From Zhengitettix transpicula (taxonomy: Eukaryota; Arthropoda; Insecta; Orthoptera; Tetrigidae): DNA of 64,000 nt. Position 1 is the first letter of the stretch. Every line of letters starts with the position of its first letter. The notes beneath the pieces are model-generated. The model did no database searches and was not told the DNA's origin. It was given only the letters and a program-made list of their open reading frames with translations. Made by a program: the position numbers and the translations under genes. The DNA is taken from NCBI GenBank assembly GCA_037074705.1, contig CM073596.1, forward strand, positions 59,447,619 to 59,511,618. Reading direction: 5' to 3'. Shown piece by piece: positions 11,385 to 22,536 of this stretch.

Positions 11385-11950
11385 ACTTGTTAGCTGTTTA
11401 TTTTTTTGTTTCTGTTAAATTTTCTTCTTCTTCGGCTTTTCCAGCCCCTGTCATAGGTTTGTCGTCTTCTGTCTCTGTCGTCCCAATCTCCCTCTCCCTA
11501 ATTCCTATCTTCCATTACACATGTGTGTTTTCCACTTTAATCTGGGTCTATCCTTGTTTATTTTTTCCAGGAGGTGACCATTGGTGTATTTATTTTGGCC
11601 ATCTTCCATTTTCTATTCTTTGAACGTGACCATATACCATTTAAGGGTTTGATTTTCAATCCTTTCTTTTAACGACAGACGTCGTTACGTTCATTTGTTT
11701 TCCCAAAGGAGCTCATTTCTAATTTTATCTTGTCTTGTTTTTTTTTTGTTGATGACTTCTCCTCAGATAATCGAATTCTACTGTTGTAATTTTGTTCTTT
11801 TTTTTGTAATATTCTGTCAGGGGCCCAAGTTTGACTTCCGTAAAATAGAATGTTCTTATAAATTTTGATTTTTGTTTCTTAGTCCGTGTAAAATCTTGGT
11901 AGCATTCTTTGACATTGCAATTTTTAGTTTGTATATCTCTATATTCACAT
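11385..11950 (-). pseudogene. LINE remnant: C-terminal pol region
   Basis: On the minus strand, broken frames read I-L-F-Y-G-S-Q-T-W, then RNELLWENK, then LKWYGHVQRIENGRWPK and HQWSPPGKN. These fit the conserved C-terminal signature of insect LINE polyproteins (LLYGSETW ... R-x-E-x-x-W-x-x-x-I-x-x-x-x-L-x-W-x-GHxxR(M/I) ... P-x-G-x-x-x-x-GRP). Stops and frameshifts separate the blocks, so it is not functional. The clade is not certain. Confidence 0.6.
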
Positions 11951-12703
11951 GTTCCTACATTTTTAATTATTAAACCCCCCCCCCAAGTATTTAAAAAAAT
12001 TTACATTTTTTTATTTTTCCTGTTTAGATTTTCTTTTTTATTATTATTTATTAAAAGAAATTAGTCTTATTTCATTAAATTAAGCATTTGTGTTCACATA
12101 TTAGTGGTATTCAATTTCTATATTTCACAAATTTTAACGAATTGCCTTTTATTACGCATTTCATCCCATTAATGCTACTGTAATTACAAAACAATTTGGT
12201 GTTGTTGCCTACTCTATTAATAAAGCGCTAAATTTTATGAGTTAAGTGGGGAAATTTAAGTATTTAAATAGTGTGTGGGGGAGGGGGAGGAGGGGGGAGG
12301 GGTTGCAGAGTTGTTTATTAGTTTCCGTTTTAATTTTTAACGAGTGTTGCTTTTCCCTCTCTCTGCCCGGCTCCCACGGGAGAGGTTTTTTTTTGGGTGG
12401 GGGGGTATATTAATATTAATAAGCTGTCTGAGTGTCCCCCTTCGACGAAACCAGTTTAACTAGGCTTTAGGTCGATTCAGTTTGCCCTGAAACACAATCG
12501 TCAATTTCACCAAAGACCCTGCGAACTTTAAATAATACCGGGACGTCGAGCTTTCATAACAACTCACGCTAAGCCAAACAACTAACAACACGGTAATAAC
12601 AATAATGGCCGTAAACTGTAACATTCTGCAGGGGAAATGTATTAGCTGTAGTAATAACTGTATTCAACCTGAGGGGATAGATTAGTGGACATAATAAAAT
12701 CTA
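11951..12703. other. Non-coding stretch with G-rich tract
   Basis: AT-rich at first. A G-rich tract of clustered GGG-GGGGGG runs at 12272-12301 has quadruplex potential on the plus strand. A further G-run lies at 12396-12405. No gene recognised. Confidence 0.45.
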
Positions 12704-13492
12704 TCTTCTATATATATATAAATGAATTGCTGTTCGTTAGTCTCACTAAAACTCGAGAAAGGCTGAACGGATTTATCTTATCTTAGCCTTGAAATGTTCA
12801 TGGAGGTCTAGTGAAGGTTTAAAAGGCGAGAAAAAATCGAATAATTTCCGGGGAAAACCCTAAAAACAGCCCTTTTCTATTCCCCATACAAACGTTTTCT
12901 AAATAAAATACAAATCTACACCAGTCGAGCAAATTTTCACCAAATTTCGTACACGTGCGTCTTTGCGACCAGGAAACAAACACTGTCGGGGGTGAGACGC
13001 GTATTCCACCCCCAGAAGCGGGGGTTGAAATATTTAAACATACTAAAACAGCCGATATTTGAGTCGGATAAATATTTTTAAGGGGTCAAAGATATTGATA
13101 GTGTTTCTACCAATGTTATCTGAATACAATTTTCATCCCCTACGCTCTGTGAAAAGGACACCCTTCGGGTTTGGGGGTGGAGATGCTTTACAGTAAAATA
13201 ACGCGAATACAACCGAGATTGGAGTCAAATCAAAGGTTATGGAAGTCACTGTGTTTAGTTATGACATTCAAATTGGCATTTACCCCTCAGATGCAGGGGT
13301 AGCGGGGTGCAAATTTTGGAACATGCAAACACGGCAGATATTTGCGTTGAATAAATATTTTTCAGAGTTAATTATAATGATTAGGGTTCGAGTAGCGTTA
13401 CATAAAAATTGCGCAAAAGCAGCCGAAATTGGAGTCATATCGGGGGGGTTATAGATAAAAGACATCTCGGGCAACGCCGGGCACCCAGCTAG
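12704..13492 (+). mobile_element. Non-autonomous Helitron-like element, both termini present
   Basis: It starts TCTTCTATATATATATAAAT after an A (12703) and ends CTAG (13489-13492) before a T (13493). This matches the 5'-TC...CTRR-3' ends and A/T target of Helitrons. Just before the end, CTCGG-GCAACG-CCGGG (13466-13481) can form a short stem-loop, as expected at Helitron 3' ends. Two diverged body units are visible (GATTGGAGTCAAAT near 13219, GAAATTGGAGTCATAT near 13425). No Rep/helicase is encoded, so it would depend on another element. Confidence 0.8.
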
Positions 13493-13493
13493 T

Positions 13494-14211
13494 ATTAAAT
13501 ATTTGTTACGAAATTATTTACAAATTATATTATGAGGTTCAAATATTTATTACAGATCCTGATGACAACTAATTTTTTTTTGAGTGTAAGTGTATGAAAT
13601 AGAATGCATGGATAGAAATTCAGTTTACATTGGTCGAACTATGCGAGATTTAAAAACCAGGATCAAGGTTCAAGTTCATGAGAGCAAAAAAAAAACGATG
13701 AGTTTTAGCTAAACATCAAGACAACTTTAATTAGATCACAATTCTTAACGGCGAACTTATTCCAGAATCATCTAGAAAAATGATCAATAATAATTTAACT
13801 GTTAATGGTCAGAGTGACACATGCACTTAATAAAAACCTATGACCTCCTCCTGGTTACTTGAGTTATTTGTCTTCTTATCTGTAATCTGCTATATTTGAC
13901 TTTTTTTTTCTTCGACCAGAATATTCTATTATTGTATAAATATTTTATCACCTCAAATCGTACTTGCATACAGTTTTACGACTGACACAAACGCCATCTG
14001 GAACGCCTCGTGTTTCTTTCTTTGGATCGTGCACACTTCACCTCGGCACAAGACAATATACACTAATGTTTCGGATTAACAGTGGTATAAAAAAAATATT
14101 AAAAGGCTAGAAATTAAACGAAAAAAAGGATATGTGTAACCGAAAGGAATAATTAAAATACCAAAATAGTGAAGAAAACAACTAAAAATAATTTTAATAA
14201 ATAAAATGGAC
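13494..14211. other. AT-rich non-coding stretch
   Basis: Nothing recognised. Confidence 0.4.
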
Positions 14212-14799
14212 TGTTTGTGTGTATGTTCCGTATATAAATGGAACAAATCTTGACAAAATTTTGTACACGTACACGAAAACAAACACTGTGGGAGTAAGAA
14301 ATCCGTCTACCATTCCCCCTTTGGCGGAGGCGGAAATTTTCAAACACGCTAAATAGCCAGATGGTTGCGTCGTATAAATATTTTACGGGGGTGAATGATA
14401 CGTGTATTAATTGCAGTGTTTGATGGGATGGTGGAGGGACGTTACACAAAAAAATAACGGGGGAAGAAAAAAAACGAGATTGAAGTCGAATCCACGATTA
14501 CAGCGGTCGCTGAGTTTAAGTTATGACGATCAAGTGGCCGTTTAACCCCCAGAGGGCGGATGGAAATTTTAAAAACGGCCGATATTTTTTTAAAGAGGTT
14601 GCTGAGATAGATAGCGTTACTCCAGATATTCCTGTGTATAATTTAAACCCTTTTCGGTATCTTCAGGGATAGGGGTGGGGGGTTGAGGGTCGTTACATAA
14701 AAATAATGCTAAAACAACTGAGATTGGAGTCAAATCCGGGGTTATGAATAGCGCTGTGTTTAATTATGAGAACCCGGATAACGTCGGCCACCCAGATAG
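14212..14799 (+). mobile_element. Family H Helitron-like element
   Basis: Begins with the family phrase TGTGTGTATGTTCCGTATAT. It holds two body units (GAGATTGAAGTCGAATC near 14480, GAGATTGGAGTCAAATCC near 14719) and ends ACCCGGATAACGTCGGCCAC plus CCAGATAG, a degenerate form of the hairpin and CTAG end at 13492. No coding capacity. Confidence 0.7.
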
Positions 14800-15430
14800 T
14801 AAGAAAATAAGGTGAAATATATTTAAGAAAAAAGAGGAAATTAACAAAAAATATAAAGGAATATTAAAAAGTTAAATTTTTAGAAGTAATGAATTGGAAT
14901 AAGAAATTTTTAAAAAAATTCTAGAATTAATGAGAGGAATTAATATAGGATAGGCAGTAGTGAAACGTAGGAAATAGGGAAATGTAGTTTTCAGAAGAGA
15001 ATGTTTAAAAAGTAAATATAATTTAAGTACTGTTAAGTTAAAACGGCTGATATTTTAGTCGAAAGAAATTTTTTTTAAGGGGTTACTAAGATAGTTGACA
15101 TTACTCAAGATATTCCTGTGTAAAATTTAAACCCTTTTCGGTACCTTTAGGGATGGGGTGTGGAGAATTGTTATATAAAAATAATGGGAAATTTGGAGTC
15201 AAATCCGAGGTTATGAATTGCGCTGTGTTGAGCTATGACAACCCAGGTAGGTAAGAAAATAAGGTGAAAAATATATTTCAGAAAAACAGGAAAGAAGAAA
15301 AATTATACAAGAATATTAAAAAATAAAATTTTTATAAGTAATTAAATGGAAAAAGAATTTATAGAATAAATTGTAGGAATTAGGATAAGAAAGACAGTAG
15401 TGAAAATAAGGAAAAAACAGAAATTTTCTA
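14572..15430 (+). repeat. Tandem duplication of Helitron end plus flank
   Basis: Two successive blocks, about 14572-15000 and 15044-15430, carry the same order of sequence. First comes the last Helitron unit (CAGATATTCCTGTGTATAAT versus CAAGATATTCCTGTGTAAAA). The same non-element flank follows (AAGAAAATAAGGTGAAA ... GAATATTAAAAA ... GGCAGTAGTGAAA or GACAGTAGTGAAAA). In block two the hairpin and CTAG end are reduced to GACAACCCAGGTAGG. Because the flank is shared, the duplication followed insertion. Confidence 0.75.
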
Positions 15431-16508
15431 AAATAAGTGCTAATAAGGTGGTGGAGAACGTGAATGAAACAAGGCGTTTTAATAATGGACATTTATTGCT
15501 TGTAACACAAACATAGTTGGACGATGACGCAAAGTGACATAGTAATTACCCTGCAGTTGAAATTTCTCTCACCCGGAGCCCACCACCTACGTGCGTATCG
15601 TTTCCCAGTGGTTATTATACCTGTACGTACCTGCAGCTGACGTAGGAAGTTGAAGCTTCCGATCCGACGGAGTGGGGAGAGGGAACGAGCACGTTACTAA
15701 TTTACCTGGTCATATCAGGCCGAATTTGCGTGAGGCGAGGAAAAATACACAATGCCACGAGCAAGCGGAAGATACAGGGCATGACTGGCAAATTGTCATA
15801 CAAAATGCATGAGGCGCAGATCCCTCTAAACCATTTATCAGACGCGAGAGAGCAGAGCCCTTTTATGTAGTTTTTATACGCGCGACTGTATATACGAGAT
15901 AAAAACTGATAAGTTCCGTAGGCCAGAGACGTGTCGTATATCATTCTTCCCACTCACACACACACACACACACACACACAGCTCTAAATAGCAATTCTTC
16001 TCATTGAGAATTCCTTCCTGAATGTCGCTCTTAATATCCTGCCGTTAGTCAATGCAGAAAGAATAATAGTCGACGAAAGGCGAAGGAGGAATGTCACGTG
16101 GTTTCGACCCCGTCAGCTACGTCACACTTCCCCAGTTCTGGTAACATTCCGGAACTGAATATATATATATATATATTTCAATTTTTTTAAATTATTGGTG
16201 AGACCGATCAGAGTCAATCAGGACACGTCACAAACCACGCTGCCATTCTTCACCACATTATTAGTACTTTCTGTTCTAAAAACTACCATTTCCGTCATCC
16301 CTTCTCTTCACTACTTCCTTTCATCCCAAGGCTTTGCTGAGCAGGAATCCCTGGTTCATGAAGTTTCAATTGCTGGTGTCGAGAACTGTTGTTACTCCAA
16401 GATATTACAGCATTGAAATAATTTATGGCAAATAGATTAGAAGTAGACTGTGCTCGTAGCAGGCAGATGTTTTGATCCCTGAGATACTTGTACGACACGT
16501 TTGGCCCT
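15431..16508. other. Non-coding stretch
   Basis: Unrecognised sequence, GC-richer than average at 15540-15960. A (CA)n run lies at 15954-15980 and a (TA)n run at about 16160-16176. A minus-strand frame at 15702-15953 ends at a donor-like CCAG/GTAAAT, but no good acceptor is seen and no family recognised. Confidence 0.4.
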
Positions 16509-17060
16509 TATAGAATAATATGCGAGGGATGTTCTCTCGAAGGCAGAACCTTGTAGGAGAGACATGAAGGGGCTACCTTTGGGGATGCCTTTTCCTCTCC
16601 GTTTTTGAACTAAGGTTCCCACAAGCCGAGACACCTCAGCCTGCTCTGAGAGGTTGCATGTTCCGGGGTCACAGACCTTGGGCATACGGTAAGAGTTGTC
16701 CGCTATTCCCATTGGAATAGTCGGCCAGCTGCCTCCTAAACTGGTCGAGGCACGGAGAAGGGAATGCTGCGTCCTCACAGAAAACTCTTCTCCCGCTATC
16801 GGAAGAGCGTGGGACAAGTACCCAATACCCGACCTACCTGATGCAGGTTTTTCTATGGTTTTCCCTGCATTTCTTTAGGCGAATGCCGGGTAGGATCCTT
16901 AAAATATAGCCCGGGGGGCCCTAGTTAACCCTTGGCTACCTTCCTGTACCCTTCCGCATCCACCCTTTCAAATCCCTTCCTATGGTATTAAAGGGGAGTT
17001 GCCCAACGTGGCTTACCCTCATGTAGCCTGTTACCCTAAAAAAAAATTATAGAATAATAT
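16509..17060 (+). mobile_element. Family A retroposon, full length with 14-bp TSD
   Basis: The best reference copy. The element at 16523-17046 runs from the GCGAGGGATG head to an A-tail. It is flanked by perfect direct repeats TTATAGAATAATAT at 16509-16522 and 17047-17060. An A-tail plus a variable-length duplication shows insertion by target-primed reverse transcription, as for SINEs. At ~525 bp and with no RT it must be mobilised by a LINE. A central TGGAATAGTCGG followed ~31 bases later by GGTCGAGGC weakly resembles pol III A and B boxes. Confidence 0.92.
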
Positions 17061-17624
17061 TAAAACGCCTGAATTTAATTTTTCTGGGATGGTTTTGATG
17101 CGGACGGGAAAAAATTTAACTGTCCTTCAATTCGAAGACTAAACTGATTAATTCGGTAATTATTATTTATTTATTTTTGCCTTCGAACGCTAGAACTGCG
17201 TCTTGATACTTGTCTCGGCCGCTACTGTCCTCCAAGGACTACGTTAATTCCGGGAGGATTACGCCCATTATGACTCCAAGACACAAGTTCCTTACGGGAT
17301 TAGGCCCATTATAACTGTGGGAGTCAACTTTCCGATGTGACTAAGAGCTTTTGCGGACTTTTGGGAGAGCAACTGTACGCACCGCGGCAATTACGTGTAT
17401 CCCACTAGTCTTACGGATACCATGAAACGGAATATTTAAAAAATTTTAAGACTCTGAAATGTAAAGCTCGTGACAACAATAATTAAATCTTACAGTTTTG
17501 GAATGTTGCTACAATTTTTTGACTTCTTCCAGCTAGAAAAATATTAAGTAACTAGAAACGTATAGTTAAGCAGAATAGCACAAATACGTAACATATAAAT
17601 AAAGAAAAAATACGTTACATATAA
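17061..17624. other. Non-coding stretch
   Basis: No gene recognised. Near 17265 and 17312 two similar phrases occur (GGATTACGCCCATTATGACT and GGATTAGGCCCATTATAACT), a short imperfect local repeat. Confidence 0.4.
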
Positions 17625-17790
17625 AATAGATGAATAAGAAAGATGCTAAGAAGAGCCTAGAGAAACAACTGCACTGGTCAGTTGACAAACACTCAAAAAC
17701 TTCGCATCTGACGAAAGAAGGGACAAGGATCTCAGAAACGTTGTTTGGTATTTATATTACCCATTTTTATTACCCATTCTTATTCATTAT
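17625..17790. mobile_element. Family F foldback element, reduced
   Basis: Both arms are shortened. The left arm includes GCTAAGAAGAGCCTAGAG and CAACTGCACTGGTCAGTTG. The right arm includes CTGACGAAAGAAGGGACAAG, GGATCTCAGAAACGTTG and TTGGTATTTATATTACCC. Ends read GATGAATAAGAAAGATG and TTCTTATTCATTA. Confidence 0.8.
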
Positions 17791-19109
17791 TTTCAATCAG
17801 ACGTAAATTCGTTCGTATAAAATAGATTTTTACATAAGTACTACATCGATTATATCATACTAGTCGTGACTAGCAAGTTTAGATCAGTGACGTCATTCAG
17901 GACTCTGGCAGGGCGATTTTAATCCTTTCCCGCTACCAATAGACAATTTAACTAACAATTGATCCGGGTTCCGCAGGGCAAAGTACGTAATAATTTTTTT
18001 TCGAACGACCTTTGACTCGTTTTTCCCATCATTCACATATGGCAACACTGTAGAAATTTTTACACGTTTGTTTGCTGACTCTTACAGTCTTATATACCAT
18101 ACCCCCCCAAAAAAATTAAGCAAATAATAACACAATAGCTCTTTCTGCAGCCATTACAGTATTATTAAGTCCTTTAACAAGTCTTTACTATATTATAATG
18201 TTTATTAATATTGATATAAAAAATATTTGATAAAATAATACTGGCAAATATGGCGGATTTGCTGACTGCAAAGTATCAACGTAGCTTAATATCAGGTAGC
18301 ATAATTCTGTTGTGTTAACTGAGTAAGTGTACTCAGGAAGTCAATTTTGTTTTTGTAAATGATCTTAAAAGGCAAATTTGCTTCAAGAAAAAGCATAGCA
18401 AGTTTCCCTGAATAAGTTTCTTATTTCAAAAAAAAAAATTATTACATTTCCTTGATCTTTCCAGCGCTTTTTGTGTCAATCTCGTCGATTTAATACAAAA
18501 TTCATCACATCGATTTAAACTAATATTATTATTATGTGATTTATTTTAAAATGGTCGCACTACTACAATTTCGTGTGTTCAAAAAAGCCAGAGCAAACAT
18601 TTTCTTTCCCCTTTCGAAAGACTACACTTTTTTTTTTTGGGATGCCGGGGACGACTTTCCGTCTAACGACCTGCAAAGACTAAAATACACGACACGATTG
18701 CGTCCTTCGGTTTGAGAAATTAATACAGCGCCCCATATGCACGGCACTGTTGCCACATTTACGGTCGGGTGTAAAGCGGAGAGCCGTTGGTAGAGGGGAG
18801 GTTATGCACACAAAACCAACGCATACACGAACAGTCAATTACCAAGGGAGACTGCTGCTCTGTGTGATTGCCACGGGACGGACAAACGGCATTTCAAAAT
18901 GTTTGTGCAGCCAACAACACTGTTCGGTTTGGTCGGAAATTTCAGCCCTTCCGGCTACTGACTACGAGACACGAAACCATCCTGTGCAGAGCCGGTGCTG
19001 GTAACCCTTACGGTGACGGCAAGTGTGTGTGTATCGGTTGAGGGTGAAATGGCAGCTCATTTGTTCGTAAATAAAAGAGCGAAATATTTGGTTTAAACCT
19101 CTCTTATAG
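17791..19109. other. Non-coding stretch
   Basis: No recognised gene. It includes AT-rich DNA and a GC-richer patch at 18640-19050. The plus frame at 18750-19004 there matches no family known to me. Confidence 0.4.
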
Positions 19110-19190
19110 GCATCAAGATCAGAAAATTAGGGTAATTAATTATTCACACATAAGGGAAACTTTAATTATACACAGCTGCATTAGCTGCAG
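19110..19190 (+). other. Weak candidate exon
   Basis: 81 bp lie between an acceptor-like CCTCTCTTATAG (AG at 19108-19109) and a donor-like CTGCAG/GTAAGG (GT at 19191-19192). One frame is open. Composition is AT-rich and no protein family is recognised. Listed only because both splice signals are reasonable; it is likely to be chance. Confidence 0.15.
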
Positions 19191-19279
19191 GTAAGGGGAT
19201 GCGATATTGTTTCTCTGGAATTGTGGAACGTGACAGCAATCAGAACAATACCGAAATAGAGCGTGCAGGCTGTGATGCG

Positions 19280-19476
19280 GGCGTGCCTACCTGCTAGGGT
19301 GTCTTGTTCGCTGGAATACGTTACGCCAAAAATATCGTTATGGAATATTTAGTAGGACATTTACAAATCTTTCCAGAGAAAATAAAAACATACCAGTCCT
19401 TTGCTCTTTATTCAGTGCTCACATTCAAGGAACGATTTTGAAAAATATAAATTTAATATTTACTTTTTTGACATTG

Positions 19477-19538
<62 letters not shown>

Positions 19539-19715
19539 GATGTATGTTATTGTTTGTAGGAGCTCCTACTTGAAGTACGGTCACAAAACTTTTAAATATG
19601 GCGTTGTTTCCGTAAGATAAATTCTTTTTCTTCGCAAGCAAGGAGCGGGAAGTTACGCCTGTGTTCCGGGTGTGCCTACCTGCTAGGGCTTCGTTCGCTG
19701 GAATACGTCACGCCA
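19280..19715 (+). repeat. Pair of direct repeats flanking a TA run
   Basis: GTGCCTACCTGCTAGGG ... TTCGCTGGAATACGT occurs at about 19283-19322 (followed by TACGCCAA) and again at about 19669-19707 (followed by CACGCCAA), in the same orientation, about 385 bp apart. The interval holds the TA microsatellite. No LTR termini or coding content are seen. It may be a local duplication. Confidence 0.7.
19481..19535. repeat. (TA)n microsatellite
   Basis: Uninterrupted TA run of about 55 bp. It lies between two copies of a 45-bp direct repeat (19280-19325 and 19665-19715). Confidence 0.95.
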
Positions 19716-19720
19716 ATGTT

Positions 19721-20390
19721 GCCATTTATCGCGAGCCCCACGTAGCGTGTGACCAGAGCCCCCCCCCTCCTCCCCCCTCCCCCCACACCCTGCTCACCCT
19801 CGAAACCATTAGTCTCGGAAGGACGCCGTTCAGATAAATACGTCACTCGTTCGTGAGCCCGATCGCCTGTGACGGCTATTTTGTCTACGTCGAAAAACTA
19901 CTGAACCGACGGCTAGAGAGGTTAATCCTCGTTCAAAAAAAAAGAATAAAGGGAGAGATAGATAGAACGATGACCGTGTTACTGCACATGTATGCTCGTA
20001 TAACACCATGCTGTTAGCGAAGAGGAAAGTAATTTACCACACTGGCTAAATTTAGAAAACAGTGATAATTTGACTAGATACATTCGTGTCCGCTCTATTT
20101 TGGGCGTAATGCACATTAGGGTTGAATTAATGAGGCCTTCATTTCCCCCTCTAATCTACGGTAAACTGCCCAGCTCTGCGTATTTACAACGACCATCATC
20201 CTGCATAATTTCCTTTACGTATATTTCCACCTGCAATTCTTACCACGCTAATGTTCCTTATCTTGTCGAGTATAAAGCAAAACTGCGGTAACTTCGATAT
20301 TCAATTCCATTTTTAATACGGTAAATAGTCTAAATAACTCCAGATTTAGACAGTATCGAAATTAAATTCAGTTTCAGGTCTGAAAATAAT
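19721..20390. other. Non-coding stretch with C-rich tract
   Basis: A C-rich tract (19760-19785) precedes unremarkable sequence. The plus frame at 20070-20291 resembles no family known to me. Confidence 0.4.
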
Positions 20391-20695
20391 TAATGAATAA
20401 GAAAGATTAGCCATGACAGCCAAAAAAGAGTAATATTAATACCACACAACGTTTCTGGGATCCTTGTCCCTTTCGTCAAGGTGCTAAGAAGAGCCTAGAG
20501 AAACACAACTGCACTGGTCAGTTGACAACACTTTTTCGTCGTCTGTCGACTTTTGAGTTTTTTCAACTGACCAGTGCAGTTGTGTTTCTCTAGGTTCTTC
20601 TTAGCACCTTGACGAAAGGGACAAGGATCCCAGAAATGTTTGTTGGTATTTATATTAAGTTTCTTGTCTGTATTGGCTATCTTATTTACTATTTT
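20391..20695. mobile_element. Family F foldback element, most complete copy
   Basis: Two arms of ~140 bp (20391-20534 and 20548-20695) are near-perfect reverse complements separated by only about 13 bases. Left arm phrases: CACACAACGTTTCTGGGATC, CTTGTCCCTTTCGTCAAGG, GCACTGGTCAGTTGACAAC. Right arm phrases: CAACTGACCAGTGCAGTTG, TTGACGAAAGGGACAAGG, ATCCCAGAAATGTT, TGTCTGTATTGGCTATC. The whole can fold into one long hairpin. It encodes no protein. The right arm holds a (C/T)TGACGA...GAAA spacing that resembles a hammerhead core. Confidence 0.9.
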
Positions 20696-22171
20696 TAAAC
20701 AGATGTATATTTTTCATTTGTAAATAATTGAATTAATTTACTTTTAATTTTTATAAAATTAACATGGAATGGGAAATTTTAGTCTCTGAAATAATTTTCG
20801 AATATAATAGTTAATTATCAGCGATGAAAACAATTTTATGAGGAATACGTGTTTTCTTACAACTCCCTTTAAATATGGGAATATTCAGTTCTTAATAATT
20901 TGGCGTCAAGATGGTTTATTCAACATACTATACTAAATGGAAGTGAATGTAAGGATATCCAGGTCAACCCTCCAGAGCGGCGGCGTTCGTGACTCCGGAT
21001 ATATATTTTTTTTTTATGGAAGTTTATCCGAAGCAATTTTCACCCGTCTCTCCGTTGAGACTCTCACTACATTGATTGACACCAGCTCCAGAGAGACGTG
21101 TTTGTAAATTGCACCCCCGTCGCTTGGCGTCCTGGTTCTTTATCCTGCTGATCCCCGCGTCATGAGCTCCATTATTCGCCCTAAAAGCTGCGGAGATTTC
21201 TGCTTTGCTCCTTCCCTGGCAAATTGCGCGTCTCCTACTCCCCCCCCTCCTCCTCCTCTGATATATTCGTCAGATCGACCACGTCGCTATCACGAAACCG
21301 TATTAAAAATGAACTCCGTCCCAAAGTTTGCGTCAGACTCTCCTGGAGACGTGACACGACATTACGATTTAAAAAAACCGATTTCACTCCGATTAAAAAT
21401 AAGTTTCTCTATTAGCACTACTGTACTGTACTTGTGAGATCTTATGAGTTATTTTTATCATCATCCATATAGGCTTGCGTTATTATTAGGGGGAAAATAA
21501 CTTCGTGTGAGCTCTTATAAATGACTCTTATTACAGTAACAGTGAAAGTCTATGAGAATATAATCTGCTTGTGGCAACACTGCTTAGGAGATAAGGGGGG
21601 GGAGAGAGAGAGAGAGAGAGAGAGAAATGGAGTGCTCACTACGAGAAACCCGATCTCTCCAACGCCGTTGCCAATTAGACGGGGCCTGATGGTCTGTTAG
21701 GAGCGATGAGGAACTCTAGAAGGAAGCGTCCAGTCAGCTCACACCAGACGAATATCGTTAACGAGACAGACCTCGGAGGAGTTTCTCTCTATCTCTCTCT
21801 TTACCCCTCGAAAGTCTCTCCATCGCCTTCAACGTAAACTTTCTGCCCCTTGTTAATATCCACAGCAAAGCGACACACACACACACACTCACAGGACGTG
21901 CGTGGCCTCCATAATACTGTTGTAGTCCACAACACACGTTAAAAAAAAAGGAAAACAAAGCCACAGTTGCTAATACGGTTTCACAATTAACACCTTGAGG
22001 CGATGAGGGGGTTTAAGGATAACAGATTACATAGAGAAATTATACAGGTCCTGGTGTTTAATTAACTGGTAACAGTGTCTCATTGGAAGCTCCTATTAAC
22101 GGTTAATATAATTTCTCAAAACAGAATTTCAATGACCGAAGGCTTTCCTGGCTTATTTGCTGAAGAAACAG
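20696..22171. other. Non-coding stretch, with a GC-richer block
   Basis: 20940-21330 and 21600-21910 are richer in GC and look like unique DNA, but no gene family is recognised. Short GA (21606-21626) and CA (21876-21889) runs occur. Confidence 0.4.
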
Positions 22172-22308
22172 TTCTCGGGTTTCACACGGCAACCACGCCA
22201 ATCGCGACGTTGCGATCTTCACCGTCCATAAGATGACTACAGAGCTTCGTGGGGCGCCGCAACGTCGCGATTTAATCGCTGGTGTGGCTGCCGTGTGAAA
22301 CCCGAGAA
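22172..22308. mobile_element. MITE with long terminal inverted repeats
   Basis: 137 bp with near-perfect inverted ends: TTCTCGGGTTTCACACGGCA at the left and TGCCGTGTGAAACCCGAGAA at the right. The arms continue inward (ATCGCGACGTTGCG against CGCAACGTCGCGAT). No coding capacity. The ends suggest a cut-and-paste DNA transposon family, but the superfamily is not assigned because no clear target duplication is visible. Confidence 0.85.
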
Positions 22309-22492
22309 TTATTTCTGCATACAAACATTTTATTATATACTCATAAAATTGACATTGAATCAATGAATATAAATGGAGTTCAACCTCAGCAGTATTACAT
22401 TATATATCATTACATTCTGATTAATTAATTGTGAAATGTATTGCACGTTTATCCAAACCCCATTCAAGACTTGAACTGGTCTGTAGCTGCAA

Positions 22493-22536
22493 AGAAGGTG
22501 CTAATAAGAGCCTAGAGCGACACAACTGCACTGTTT
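22493..22536 (+). mobile_element. Family F fragment
   Basis: A short piece of the left arm only: GGTGCTAATAAGAGCCTAGA and GCGACACAACTGCACTG. Confidence 0.75.

Noticed and set aside
19255..19720. LTR retrotransposon bounded by the direct repeats
   Set aside because: Repeats are only ~45 bp, without TG...CA ends, primer-binding site or coding interior.
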